A stretch of 55,328 nucleotides of DNA from Mycolicibacterium sp. CBMA 226 (GTDB lineage: Bacteria > Actinomycetota > Actinomycetes > Mycobacteriales > Mycobacteriaceae), in NCBI RefSeq assembly GCF_009729075.1, contig NZ_VTGY01000031.1:1-55328 (forward strand), read 5' to 3'. Position 1 is the first letter of the stretch. Every line of letters starts with the position of its first letter. Of this stretch, positions 16,932 through 26,113 are shown piece after piece. A program made the position numbers and the translations under genes. The notes below the pieces were generated by a model. That model did not search any database, had not been told where the DNA came from, and saw only the letters and a list, made by a program, of their open reading frames with translations.

Positions 16932-18817
16932 CACACCCTCACCGTGAGAATGGCGGCCGCAATCAATGCCGCTCCGGCCAACATGGACAGTGCATAAGAC
17001 CGGGCGAACCCGTTCTGCCAGCGTCGGAGGTCCTGAGACCCGCTGCGGACCAGAGCCGCCAGCTCGCGCGTGACGCCGTCGACCGCGACGTCGTCGAAGT
17101 CGACCAGGTCGTTGGTGAGTCGCCGGCCCGGTACCATCAGGACCCGCTCGTTGAACGCGTCGCCGTACAGATCGTTGCGGGCAGCCACCGTCAGCCCGGA
17201 GACGTTGACCGGCGCACTGATCGGGATGGCCTGCGTCGCATACATCCGGTATGCGATCGCGACGCCGACCCCGACGACGGCGAGTGTGATGACGGTGAGC
17301 AGCCAGGCGGGGATGGCGTGCTCGGGCTCCTGGTAGCCGACGATCGGTTCGAGCCAATGCGCCAACCGCCCGCCGACGGCGAACAGTGCGCCGGCGCCGA
17401 TCGACCCGCCGGCCAGCAGCACCATGGGCCAGCCCATGACCGAAGGTGATTCGTGGGGATGCGTCTCGGCACGCCAGCGCTTTTCGCCGAAGAACGTCAT
17501 CAGCATGACGCGGGTCATGTAGAACGCGGTGATGCCCGCGCCCAGCAGGGCGGCGCCGCCGAACAGCAGCTCTCTGGCACCACCGGCGGCGAATGCGGTC
17601 TCGATGATCGGGTCTTTTGAGAAGAACCCCGACAGCGGCGGTATCCCGATGATCGCGAGATATCCCATGCCGAAGGTGGCGAACGTGACCGGCATGGCGG
17701 TGCGCAGTCCGCCGTAGCGGCGCATGTCGGTCTCGTCGTCCATGGCGTGCATCACCGAACCGGCGCCGAGGAACAGGCCCGCCTTGAAGAAACCGTGGGC
17801 CAGCAGATGCAGGATCGCGAGCGCGTAGCCGGCCGGGCCGAGCCCCGCCGCCAGCATCATGTAGCCGATCTGGCTCATGGTCGACGCCGCGAGGGCTTTC
17901 TTGATGTCGTCCTTGGCGCAGCCGATGACCGCGCCGAACAACAGCGTGACCGCCCCGACGACGGCGACCGCCAGCCGGGCGTCGGCCGATTGGTTGAAGA
18001 TCGGTGCCGACCGCACCACCAGATACACGCCGGCCGTCACCATGGTGGCCGCATGGATGAGCGCCGACACTGGTGTCGGGCCCTCCATCGCGTCCCCGAG
18101 CCAGGACTGCAGTGGCACCTGCGCGGACTTGCCGCAGGCCGCCAGCAGCAACAGCAGGCCGATGAGCGTCGTGGTGGTTGCGGCGAGATGCGGTGCCTGC
18201 GCGAAAACACCCGTGTACGAGAGGGTTCCGGTGTGAGCGAACATCGCCGCCAGGGCCAGTGCCAGCCCGATGTCACCGACGCGGTTGACGACGAACGCTT
18301 TCTTCGCGGCCGTCGCCGCCGACGGCTTGTGCGACCAGAACCCGATCAGCAGATACGACGCCAGACCGACGCCTTCCCACCCGACGTACAAACCCAGGTA
18401 GTTGTCGGCGAGGACCAGCAGCAGCATGGCCGCGACGAACAGATTGAGGTACGCGAAAAAGCGCCGCCGTGCCGGGTCATGCGCCATGTAGCCGATCGAG
18501 TAGATATGGATCAGCGCGCCGACGCCGGTGATGAGCAGTACGAAGCAGACCGATAGCTGGTCCAGCCGCAACCCGAAGTCGACCTGGAGCTGTGCGACCG
18601 GAACCCAGGAGAACAACGTCTCGTGCACCAGCCGGGAGTCGTTGTCGCGACCGGACATTGCGACGAACTGGGTGGCGCCCACCAGGAAGGCGCCGACCAC
18701 GGTGGCGCAACCGAGGAGATGGCCCCACGCGTCGGTGGCCTTGCCGCCGAGCAGCAGTATTGCCGCGCCGGCCAGCGGCAGCGCGATCAGCAACCACAGG
18801 GATGTCATCATCGTCAC
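16928..18817 (-). CDS. nuoL: NADH-quinone oxidoreductase subunit L
   Basis: This 629-residue, largest antiporter-like subunit also supplies the long lateral helix. Motifs include VGWEGVGLASYLLIGFW, SAQVPLQSWLGDAMEGPTP and HAATMVTAGVYL. It starts with GTG at 18817 in a GTGA overlap with nuoK. ATG codons lie 6 and 9 bases downstream and are alternatives. It closely resembles the mycobacterial NuoL I recall, including the DAFNERV segment near the C-terminus. Confidence 0.95.
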   Translation of the reverse strand: MTMMTSLWLLIALPLAGAAILLLGGKATDAWGHLLGCATVVGAFLVGATQFVAMSGRDNDSRLVHETLFSWVPVAQLQVDFGLRLDQLSVCFVLLITGVGALIHIYSIGYMAHDPARRRFFAYLNLFVAAMLLLVLADNYLGLYVGWEGVGLASYLLIGFWSHKPSAATAAKKAFVVNRVGDIGLALALAAMFAHTGTLSYTGVFAQAPHLAATTTTLIGLLLLLAACGKSAQVPLQSWLGDAMEGPTPVSALIHAATMVTAGVYLVVRSAPIFNQSADARLAVAVVGAVTLLFGAVIGCAKDDIKKALAASTMSQIGYMMLAAGLGPAGYALAILHLLAHGFFKAGLFLGAGSVMHAMDDETDMRRYGGLRTAMPVTFATFGMGYLAIIGIPPLSGFFSKDPIIETAFAAGGARELLFGGAALLGAGITAFYMTRVMLMTFFGEKRWRAETHPHESPSVMGWPMVLLAGGSIGAGALFAVGGRLAHWLEPIVGYQEPEHAIPAWLLTVITLAVVGVGVAIAYRMYATQAIPISAPVNVSGLTVAARNDLYGDAFNERVLMVPGRRLTNDLVDFDDVAVDGVTRELAALVRSGSQDLRRWQNGFARSYALSMLAGAALIAAAILTVRVW

Positions 18818-19113
18818 TGCTTCAACAGGCTCGCGGCGTCCACCGACGCCGATCGCCGGGTTCGGAAGATCGTCATGATGATCGCCAGTCCCACCACCAC
18901 CTCACACGCAGCCACCACCATGGTGAAGAACGCCACCACCTGACCGTCGAGTCCGCCGTGCATCCGGGAGAACGTGACGAACGCGAGATTGGCGGCGTTG
19001 AGCATCAACTCGACGCACATGAACATGACAATGGCGTTGCGGCGCACCAGCACACCGGCCGCGCCGATGGTGAACAAAAGCGCCGAGAGATACAGGTAAT
19101 TGGTGGGATTCAT
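18814..19113 (-). CDS. nuoK: NADH-quinone oxidoreductase subunit K
   Basis: This 99-residue protein of three membrane helices has the typical start NPTNYLYLSALLFTIGAAGV. The conserved helix MFMCVELMLNAANLAFV carries the Glu needed for proton translocation. Overlaps of ATGA with nuoJ and GTGA with nuoL show tight coupling. Confidence 0.95.
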   Translation of the reverse strand: MNPTNYLYLSALLFTIGAAGVLVRRNAIVMFMCVELMLNAANLAFVTFSRMHGGLDGQVVAFFTMVVAACEVVVGLAIIMTIFRTRRSASVDAASLLKQ

Positions 19114-19832
19114 GAGGCGTTCCCATCATCGAGAGACACACTGCGTCGGGGCAGGATGGCGCTGACGGACATGTCGGCGTCCGAGCCGTCGGGTAGCTTC
19201 GCCGGGATGTCCACCGCGTTGTGCCGCGCGAAAACCCCGGGGTTGGGCCGCGGCGTCGGATGCCCGCCGGCGGCGAACCGTTCGATTGCCAGCTCGCGCT
19301 GGGTCTTTCGGCGCTCGAACCGTTCGCGGTGGGTCAGGACCATGGCGCCCAGTGCGGCGGTGATGAGCAGGGCGCTGGTGGTCTCGAAGGCCCACAGATA
19401 GCGGGTGAAGATCAGCACCGCCAGCCCTTGGACGTTGCCGGCCCGGTTCGCGTGCTCGAGGCCGGCCGATCCGATGCTGAAGTTCGCTCCGAGGCTGCCG
19501 ATGCCGGCGATCACCGCGATGCCGAAGCCGATGCCGGCCACGACGGCGGCAATGCGTTGTCCCCGAATGGTTTCGATCAGCGAGTCCGCGGAGTCGACGC
19601 CGATGAGCATGAGGACGAACAGGAACAACATCATGACGGCGCCGGTGTAGACCACCACCTGGACGACGCCGAGGAACACCGCATCCTGAGCGATATAGAG
19701 CATGGCGAGGCTGATCATGGTGCTGGCGAGGAACATTGCCGAGTACACCGCTTTGGGGGCGACGACCATGGCGATGGCGCCCAGGACCGACACGGTGCCG
19801 AGCACCCAGAACGTCACGGCCTCTCCCGTCAC
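19110..19832 (-). CDS. nuoJ: NADH-quinone oxidoreductase subunit J
   Basis: This 240-residue membrane subunit has five helices in the first 170 residues. The motif VFLGVVQVVVYTGAVMMLFLF is typical of NuoJ. A hydrophilic C-terminal tail of about 70 residues is longer than in Escherichia coli. It begins with GTG at 19832 in a GTGA overlap with nuoI. Confidence 0.95.
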   Translation of the reverse strand: MTGEAVTFWVLGTVSVLGAIAMVVAPKAVYSAMFLASTMISLAMLYIAQDAVFLGVVQVVVYTGAVMMLFLFVLMLIGVDSADSLIETIRGQRIAAVVAGIGFGIAVIAGIGSLGANFSIGSAGLEHANRAGNVQGLAVLIFTRYLWAFETTSALLITAALGAMVLTHRERFERRKTQRELAIERFAAGGHPTPRPNPGVFARHNAVDIPAKLPDGSDADMSVSAILPRRSVSLDDGNAS

Positions 19833-20374
19833 TTGGCCGCCTCGCGCCGGGACAGTCCGTCCGCGGTGACATTGCCGCGGTAGTAGTCCTCGTCGGTGCT
19901 GCCCTCGGCCATGGCATGGGGCGGTGCGGTCATGTCTGGCTTCAGCGGCGCCAGCAGCTTGTCCTTGCCGTAAATCAGGTCGGACCGATTGTCGTCGGCC
20001 ATCTCGTAGTCATTGGTCATCGTCAGCGCCCGGGTCGGGCAGGCCTCGATGCAGAGCCCGCAGCCGATGCACCGCAGATAGTTGATCTGGTACACCCGCC
20101 CGTACCGCTCACCGGGCGAAAACCGTTCCTCCTCAGTGTTGTCCGCGCCTTCGACGAAGATCGCGTCCGCGGGACACGCCCACGCGCACAGTTCACAGCC
20201 GATGCACTTCTCGAGGCCGTCGTCGTAGCGGTTGAGTTGATGGCGCCCGTGATAGCGGGGTGCCACGGGGCCGGGCTGCTCCGGATACTGTTCGGTGACC
20301 GGCTTTTTGAACATGGTTCCGAAGGTGACGCCGAAGCCGGCGATCGCGTCGATGAATTTGGGCCTACCGGGCAT
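19829..20374 (-). CDS. nuoI: NADH-quinone oxidoreductase subunit I, 2x[4Fe-4S]
   Basis: This 181-residue peripheral-arm protein has two ferredoxin motifs, CIGCELCAWACP and CIGCGLCIEACP, for clusters N6a and N6b. These pass electrons towards NuoB. An excellent ribosome binding site (AAGGAGG, 6 bases from ATG at 20374) fixes the start, which lies 11 bases inside the end of nuoH. Confidence 0.97.
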   Translation of the reverse strand: MPGRPKFIDAIAGFGVTFGTMFKKPVTEQYPEQPGPVAPRYHGRHQLNRYDDGLEKCIGCELCAWACPADAIFVEGADNTEEERFSPGERYGRVYQINYLRCIGCGLCIEACPTRALTMTNDYEMADDNRSDLIYGKDKLLAPLKPDMTAPPHAMAEGSTDEDYYRGNVTADGLSRREAAK

Positions 20375-21593
20375 GGTGTACCTCCTTGGCCGGGATGGGC
20401 GGCACCGGGAAGGCGCCAGGCTGCAGTTCGGCTGCCGGGGCACCAGTGCGAGCCGACTTGCGCCGCAGCGTGTTCCACAGCGCTCCGCCGATGGTCACGA
20501 CGGCGATGGCGGCGGCGAAGGTCAGCACGACGGGCCAGCTGTCGTAACCCTGCAGTCGTAGCGTCCGCACGATGCTGACGATCATGATCCACGCCAGTGA
20601 GATCGGGATCAGCACCTTCCAGCCCAACGCCATGAACTGGTCGTAGCGCAGCCGGGGGAGCGTGGCGCGCAGCCACATGAACAGGAAAAGGAATGCCCAC
20701 ACTTTGCCGACGAACCACAGCAGCGGCCACCACCCGGTATTGGCTCCGGGGATGAGGCTCAGTGGCCACGGGGCCTGCCAGCCGCCGAGGAACAGCGTGG
20801 TGGCCAGCGCGGACACCGTCGTCATGTTGACGTACTCCGCGAGCATGAACATCGCGAACTTCAGCGACGAGTACTCGGTGTGGAATCCGCCGACCAACTC
20901 GCCCTCGGCTTCGGGCAGATCGAAAGGCGCCCGGTTGGTTTCGCCGACCATCGAGATCACGTAGATCAGGAACGACGGTAGCAACAGGAAGACGTACCAG
21001 CGGCCCTGCTGCGCGGCCACGATCTGCGACGTCGACATGGTGCCGGCGTACAGGAACACCGCGGCGAACGACAGCGCCATCGCGATCTCGTATGAGATGA
21101 CCTGCGCGCTGGACCGCAGCCCACCGAGCAGCGGGTAGGTGGAGCCGGACGCCCAGCCCGCCAACACGATTCCGTAGACGCCGATCGACGTCACGGCGAG
21201 GACGTACAACACCGCGACCGGCAGGTCGGTCAACTGCAGCGGGGTTTCATGCCCGAAGATGTGGACCAGCGGCCCCATCGGGATGACGGCGAACGCCATG
21301 ATCGCCGGGATCACCGAGATGATCGGCGCCAGAAGGTAAATCGGCTTGTCGACCCCGGCCGGGACCAGACCTTCCTTCAGGGCGAGCTTGACGCCGTCGG
21401 CCAGGCTCTGCAGTAACCCGAACGGGCCGACCCGGTTGGGCCCGATGCGCATCTGCATCCAGCTGAGCACCCGGCGTTCGAGCAAGATGGCGACGAGCAC
21501 CGTCAGGACCAGGAAGACAAAGATGCCAAGGGCTTTGGCGAGGACCAGCCACCACGGGTCGAGGCCGAAGGAGGAGAGGTCGGGATAATTCAT
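20364..21593 (-). CDS. nuoH: NADH-quinone oxidoreductase subunit H
   Basis: This 409-residue membrane subunit (eight to nine helices) forms part of the quinone site. Visible motifs are LLERRVLSWMQMRIGPNRVG, ADGVKLALKEGLVP and ETNRAPFDLPEAEGELVGGF. The basic C-terminal extension (KSARTGAPAAEL...) is typical of actinobacteria. The ATG overlaps the nuoG stop (ATGA). Confidence 0.97.
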   Translation of the reverse strand: MNYPDLSSFGLDPWWLVLAKALGIFVFLVLTVLVAILLERRVLSWMQMRIGPNRVGPFGLLQSLADGVKLALKEGLVPAGVDKPIYLLAPIISVIPAIMAFAVIPMGPLVHIFGHETPLQLTDLPVAVLYVLAVTSIGVYGIVLAGWASGSTYPLLGGLRSSAQVISYEIAMALSFAAVFLYAGTMSTSQIVAAQQGRWYVFLLLPSFLIYVISMVGETNRAPFDLPEAEGELVGGFHTEYSSLKFAMFMLAEYVNMTTVSALATTLFLGGWQAPWPLSLIPGANTGWWPLLWFVGKVWAFLFLFMWLRATLPRLRYDQFMALGWKVLIPISLAWIMIVSIVRTLRLQGYDSWPVVLTFAAAIAVVTIGGALWNTLRRKSARTGAPAAELQPGAFPVPPIPAKEVHHAR

Positions 21594-23962
21594 GGCCTGG
21601 CCCCGCTGATCGAGACGACGGCACCCGGGGCCACGCCGAGCGTGGGGTGCACCGTCGATCCGGGTGAGTTCAGCGGCAGCCACACCACGCCGGTCGCCAT
21701 GTCGGTGATCTCGAGCGGCAGAGTGATGCTGCCGTGGTCGGTACTCACGGTCAGCGCGTCCCCGGCGCCGACACTCGCGGCGGTGTCAGGCGACAGCCGG
21801 GCGACGGCCGGACGCGCGGTGGCGGCCAGGTACGGCTCGCCGTCCTGCATCCGGCCGGCGTCCAGCAGCATCCGCCAGCCCGCGAGAACTGCCTGGCCGG
21901 GACCGGGGACCGGGTTCGGCGGCGCGGTGAATTCCGGCGCCGCGGGGCGTGGTCCGGTCCAGCACCCCAGCCGGCTCATCTCCTTACGCACCGTCGCGAC
22001 ATCGCGTAGACCGAGATCGATGCAGTGCTCGTCGGCCAGCGCGGCCAGCACCCCCATGTCCGCACGGGTGGTTGGTGGCAGCGCCGCGCCGAAGGAGCGC
22101 CCACGCCCTTCCCAGTTCACGAAGCTGCCGGCCTTCTCGACGACCGGCGCCACCGGGAACACCACGTCGGCAAGATCGGTGACCGCGCTGCGGCGTACCT
22201 CCATGCTCACGACGAACTTCGTGGCGCTGAGTGACCGCGCGGCCAGCTCTGGGTCGGGCAGATCGGCCAATTCGACACCCGCGACCAGTAGCGCGTCGAG
22301 GTCGCCGCCGGCTGCGGCAGCGAGGATCGCGGAGGTGTCGCGGCCCGGTGCGTCTGGGAGTTCGTCCACGTGCCAGGCGACGGCCACCTCGGTCCGTGAC
22401 GGCAGGTCGGTCACCAAACGCCCACCGGGCAACAGATTCGGGGCTGCACCGGCTTCGAGTGCACCGCGTTCGCCGGCCCGGCGCGGCACCCAGCCGACGC
22501 CCGCGCCCGTCCGCTCGGCCAGCCGGGCGACAGCGGAGAACCCACCTGGGACGCCGGCCAATCGCTCACCGGTGAGGATGACCGAGCCGGCCGGCAACAC
22601 CTCGATGGCGTCGAGCGCACGAGGTTCGCGGCCGGGTGCGGTGGAGATCAGGGTGCCGCCCATCTTCTCCAGGCCGCGGCTGGCGAACGGCGCTACCGCA
22701 ACAACTTTCAGGCCGTGCTTGCGGAATGCCTTGCGCAGCCGCAGGTAGACGATCGGCGATTCGTCTTCCGGCTCGAACGCCACGAGCAGCACGACGGGCG
22801 CCTTCTCCAGGTCGGCGTACGTGACCTGCATCGGCCGGCCCGCGACGGCGGCCGCCAGGAACTGCGCTTCCTCGTCGCTGTGTACGCGATTACGGAAGTC
22901 GATGTCGTTGGTGCCCAGGACAATCCGTGCGTACTTGGCGTATCCGTAGGCATCTTCGGTGGTGAGCCGTCCGCCCACCAGGACACCGGTCCGCGCACCG
23001 GCCTCTGAGAGCCCGCGGACGGCGACGGCGACGGCTTCGGGCCAGGAGGCCGGGCGCTGGGTGCCGTCGGCCTCACGGATCAGCGGCGTGGTGATGCGGT
23101 CACCCTGCGTGGCGTAGGCGAAAGCCCAGCGGCCCTTGTCGCAGTTCCACTCTTCGTTGACCTCCGGATCGTCACCGGCCAAGCGGCGCAACACAGTTCC
23201 GCGTCGGTGGTCGGTCCGCTGCGCGCAGCCAGAGGCGCAGTGTTCGCACACGCTGGGTGAGGAGACCAGGTCGAACGGCCGGGCCCGGAATCGATAGGCC
23301 GTCCCGGTCAGGGCGCCGACGGGACAGATCTGCACGGTGTTGCCCGAGAAGTACGAGTCGAACGGGGCATCGTTGCCGATGCCGACCTGCTGCAGCGCAC
23401 CGCGTTCCAGGAGTTCGATGAACGGGTCGCCGGCGATCTGATTCGAGAACCGGGTGCAACGTGCACACAGGACGCAGCGTTCGCGATCGAGCAGGACCTG
23501 CGCCGACAGGTTGATGGGCTTGGGGTACGTGCGCTTGACGTCCTCGAAGCGAGAGTCGGCGCGGCCGTTGGACATCGCCTGGTTCTGCAGGGGGCATTCA
23601 CCGCCCTTGTCGCAGACGGGGCAGTCCAGCGGATGGTTGATCAACAGCAGTTCCATCACGCCGTGCTGTGCCTTGTCAGCGGCTTCCGACGTGAGCTGGG
23701 TGCGTACGACCATGTCCGGGCTGACCGTGGTGGTGCACGACGCCAACGGCTTCCGCTGGCCTTCGACCTCCACGAGGCATTGCCGGCAGGCGCCCACCGG
23801 GTCCAGGAGGGGATGGTCACAGAACCGGGGAATCTGGATCCCGATGAGCTCCGCCGCGCGAATCACCAACGTGCCCTTGGGCACCCTGATCTGCTGATCG
23901 TCGATGGTCAGCGAGACCATCTCGACCGCAGCCGCGCCCTTGGCTGGCTCAGTCACCGTCAT
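21590..23962 (-). CDS. nuoG: NADH-quinone oxidoreductase subunit G
   Basis: This 790-residue subunit has an N-terminal [2Fe-2S] domain (Cys48, Cys59, Cys62, Cys76), then HPLDCPVCDKGGECPLQ (His and Cys ligands of a [4Fe-4S] cluster) and CVLCARCTRF. Next is a CEHCASGC motif (the extra N7-type cluster) and a long molybdopterin-oxidoreductase-like domain that lacks cofactor function in Complex I. The start at 23962 is supported by AGGGG 7 bases upstream. The extension to 24031 would be built from the palindromic spacer and is rejected. Unlike most nuo junctions here, it does not overlap its upstream gene. Confidence 0.96.
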   Translation of the reverse strand: MTVTEPAKGAAAVEMVSLTIDDQQIRVPKGTLVIRAAELIGIQIPRFCDHPLLDPVGACRQCLVEVEGQRKPLASCTTTVSPDMVVRTQLTSEAADKAQHGVMELLLINHPLDCPVCDKGGECPLQNQAMSNGRADSRFEDVKRTYPKPINLSAQVLLDRERCVLCARCTRFSNQIAGDPFIELLERGALQQVGIGNDAPFDSYFSGNTVQICPVGALTGTAYRFRARPFDLVSSPSVCEHCASGCAQRTDHRRGTVLRRLAGDDPEVNEEWNCDKGRWAFAYATQGDRITTPLIREADGTQRPASWPEAVAVAVRGLSEAGARTGVLVGGRLTTEDAYGYAKYARIVLGTNDIDFRNRVHSDEEAQFLAAAVAGRPMQVTYADLEKAPVVLLVAFEPEDESPIVYLRLRKAFRKHGLKVVAVAPFASRGLEKMGGTLISTAPGREPRALDAIEVLPAGSVILTGERLAGVPGGFSAVARLAERTGAGVGWVPRRAGERGALEAGAAPNLLPGGRLVTDLPSRTEVAVAWHVDELPDAPGRDTSAILAAAAGGDLDALLVAGVELADLPDPELAARSLSATKFVVSMEVRRSAVTDLADVVFPVAPVVEKAGSFVNWEGRGRSFGAALPPTTRADMGVLAALADEHCIDLGLRDVATVRKEMSRLGCWTGPRPAAPEFTAPPNPVPGPGQAVLAGWRMLLDAGRMQDGEPYLAATARPAVARLSPDTAASVGAGDALTVSTDHGSITLPLEITDMATGVVWLPLNSPGSTVHPTLGVAPGAVVSISGARP

Positions 23963-23990
23963 ACCAGTGCCCCTGTTTTCTCCGCGAGCT

Positions 23991-24058
23991 GGGGGTACCT
24001 CCCGCTTGCGGGGGCACGTGAAAACCCCCAAAATGTCCAGAATTCAGGGGTTTTCGCG
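23991..24058. repeat. Palindromic spacer between nuoF and nuoG
   Basis: The 121-base gap 23963-24083 holds two symmetric structures. The first is GGGGGTACCTCCCGCTTGCGGGGG (23991-24014 in two parts: GGGGGTACCT, then CCCGCTTGCGGGGG), a compact hairpin. The second has arms CGTGAAAACCCC (24017-24028) and GGGGTTTTCGCG (24047-24058), with one mismatch and an 18-base loop. The first resembles short GC-rich palindromes scattered in mycobacterial intergenic regions. It may set the stability or the relative expression of the two parts of the nuo transcript. Confidence 0.55.
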
Positions 24059-24083
24059 TCTGCTCGCGAGGAGATGGTGAGCC

Positions 24084-25394
24084 TCATGCTCCGGCTCCTT
24101 CCGTGGCGAAGACCGTGGCGGCGTACGGATCGAAAGGGCAGCCGCCGTTCAGATGGGCGACGTACTCGTCGCGGAAGTACTTGAGCGAGGACATGATCGG
24201 GCTGGCCGCACCGTCGCCGAGGGCGCAGAACGACTTACCGAGGATGGCATCGGAGATGTCGAGCAGCTTGTCCAGATCGGCCGCCTGCGCTTGGCCGTTC
24301 TCCAGCCGGGTATAGATCTGGGCCAGCCAGTACGTGCCCTCCCGGCACGGTGTGCATTTGCCGCAGGACTCGTGCGCGTAGAACTGGGTCCACCGCCGGA
24401 CCGCACGCACCACGCAGGTGGTCTCGTCGAAAATCTGCAGCGCCTTGGTGCCCAGCATCGAGCCGACCCCGGCCATGCCTTCGTAGTCCAGCGGGATGTC
24501 CAGATGCTCGGGCGTCAGCATCGGTGTCGACGATCCACCGGGCGTCCAGAACTTCAATTGGTGTCCGGCGCGGACCCCGCCTGCGTACTCCAGCAGCTCG
24601 CGCAGCGAAATACCCAGGGGGGCTTCGTATTGTCCGGGCCGCGTGACGTGGCCGGACAACGAGTAGAGAGTGAAGCCGGGGGATTTCTCCGACCCCATCG
24701 ACCGGAACCAGTCGATGCCGTGGCGGATCACGGAAGGGACGCTGGCGATCGACTCGACGTTGTTGACGACGGTCGGGCAGGCGTACAGCCCCGCGACCGC
24801 CGGAAACGGCGGGCGCAAACGGGGTTGGCCGCGCCGGCCTTCCAGTGAATCGAGCAGCGCGGTCTCCTCGCCGCAGATGTAGGCCCCCGCGCCGGCATGC
24901 ACCACCAGGTCCAGGTCGAAGCCGGTACCGGCGATGTTGGTGCCGAGATAGCCGTTGGCGTAGGCCTCTGCGACGGCGCCCTGCAGTCGGCGCAGGACCG
25001 GGACCACCTCACCGCGCACGTAGATGAAGGCATGCCGGGCGCCGATGGCGTACGACGCGATGATCGCGCCTTCCACCAGCGCGTGCGGCGAAGCCAGCAT
25101 CAGCGGAATGTCCTTGCACGTGCCGGGTTCGGATTCGTCGGCATTGACCACCAGATAATGCGGGCGGCCGTCGTCGGGGGAGATGAACGACCACTTCGTG
25201 CCCGTCGGGAAGCCCGCGCCGCCGCGGCCACGCAGGCCCGAATCCTTCACCAGTGCAATGACTTCGGCGGGTTGCATCCGTAGCACCCCGCGCAGCGCCT
25301 GGTAGCCGCCCTGCCGGATGTAACTCTGTAGCGTCCATGACTGCGGCTGATCCCAATGTCTGCTCAGTACCGGAGTGAGTCCCGTCGTCGTCAC
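24084..25394 (-). CDS. nuoF: NADH-quinone oxidoreductase subunit F
   Basis: This 436-residue NADH- and FMN-binding subunit has the motif GLRGRGGAGFPTGTKW (about 52-67) for FMN and ICGEETALLDSLEG for NADH. The C-terminal [4Fe-4S] motif ESCGKCTPCREG is followed by a later Cys (SFCALGDGA) for cluster N3. It starts with GTG in a GTGA overlap with nuoE. Confidence 0.97.
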   Translation of the reverse strand: MTTTGLTPVLSRHWDQPQSWTLQSYIRQGGYQALRGVLRMQPAEVIALVKDSGLRGRGGAGFPTGTKWSFISPDDGRPHYLVVNADESEPGTCKDIPLMLASPHALVEGAIIASYAIGARHAFIYVRGEVVPVLRRLQGAVAEAYANGYLGTNIAGTGFDLDLVVHAGAGAYICGEETALLDSLEGRRGQPRLRPPFPAVAGLYACPTVVNNVESIASVPSVIRHGIDWFRSMGSEKSPGFTLYSLSGHVTRPGQYEAPLGISLRELLEYAGGVRAGHQLKFWTPGGSSTPMLTPEHLDIPLDYEGMAGVGSMLGTKALQIFDETTCVVRAVRRWTQFYAHESCGKCTPCREGTYWLAQIYTRLENGQAQAADLDKLLDISDAILGKSFCALGDGAASPIMSSLKYFRDEYVAHLNGGCPFDPYAATVFATEGAGA

Positions 25395-26113
25395 CGGGGC
25401 GCCTCCATCCCGCGCTCCTCGGCGGCCCGCAACCCGGCGAGGGTTGCGGGTCCCGTCCCGGCATCGTTGCTGCCGGGACGCTCATCCGGGAAGCCGGCCA
25501 GGATGCGCGCGGTCTCCTTGAACGTGCAGAGTGTCGCGCCGCGGGTCGGGGTCACCGGTTCGCCTGCTCGCAATGCGTCCACGAGTTCCCGTGCGGAACT
25601 GGGCGTTTGGTTGTCGAAGAACTCCCAGTTGACCATGACGACCGGGGCGTAGTCGCAGGCGGCGTTGCACTCGATGTGTTCCAGCGTGACCCGACCATCA
25701 GCGGTCGTCTCCCCGGCGCCGAGGCCCAGATGTTCCTCGAGTGATTCGAGGATGGCGTCACCGCCCATGATGGCGCACAGCGTGTTGGTGCAGACCCCGA
25801 CGAGGTACTCGCCGGTGGGGGTGCGCCGGTACATCGAGTAGAAGGTGGCCACGGCGGTGACTTCAGCGGCGCTGAGGTCCAATTGTGCAGCACAGAAAGA
25901 GATTCCGGCCGGCGTGAGATAGCCATCGTGCGACTGCACGAGGTGCAGCAGCGGCAGCAGCGCCGAGCGGGCACTGGGGTAGCGGGCGATGATCGCTACC
26001 GCGTCGGCAGCCAGGCGTTCCGCCACGTCAGCCGGATACGTCTGCGGGCCCTGGCCGATCGGCGGACCGGGCTCGTCCGGCCGCGGCCCGAGACGGAGTT
26101 CGATGGCGGTCAT
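25391..26113 (-). CDS. nuoE: NADH-quinone oxidoreductase subunit E
   Basis: This 240-residue thioredoxin-like [2Fe-2S] protein has the ligand pattern CTNTLC ... CNAAC for cluster N1a. The ATG at 26113 overlaps the nuoD stop (ATGA). The longer open frame to 26188 lies inside nuoD. A C-terminal extension of about 50 residues after the iron-sulfur domain is usual in mycobacteria. Confidence 0.96.
   Translation of the reverse strand: MTAIELRLGPRPDEPGPPIGQGPQTYPADVAERLAADAVAIIARYPSARSALLPLLHLVQSHDGYLTPAGISFCAAQLDLSAAEVTAVATFYSMYRRTPTGEYLVGVCTNTLCAIMGGDAILESLEEHLGLGAGETTADGRVTLEHIECNAACDYAPVVMVNWEFFDNQTPSSARELVDALRAGEPVTPTRGATLCTFKETARILAGFPDERPGSNDAGTGPATLAGLRAAEERGMEAPR

Noticed and set aside
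16176..16997. Long plus-strand ORFs opposite the nuo and mce genes (also 11266-12174, 17747-18556, 26203-27447, 5338-5955)
   Set aside because: They are mirror frames of real minus-strand genes in high-GC DNA. Their translations are rich in Arg, Gly, His and Asp without domains, and they lack ribosome binding sites.
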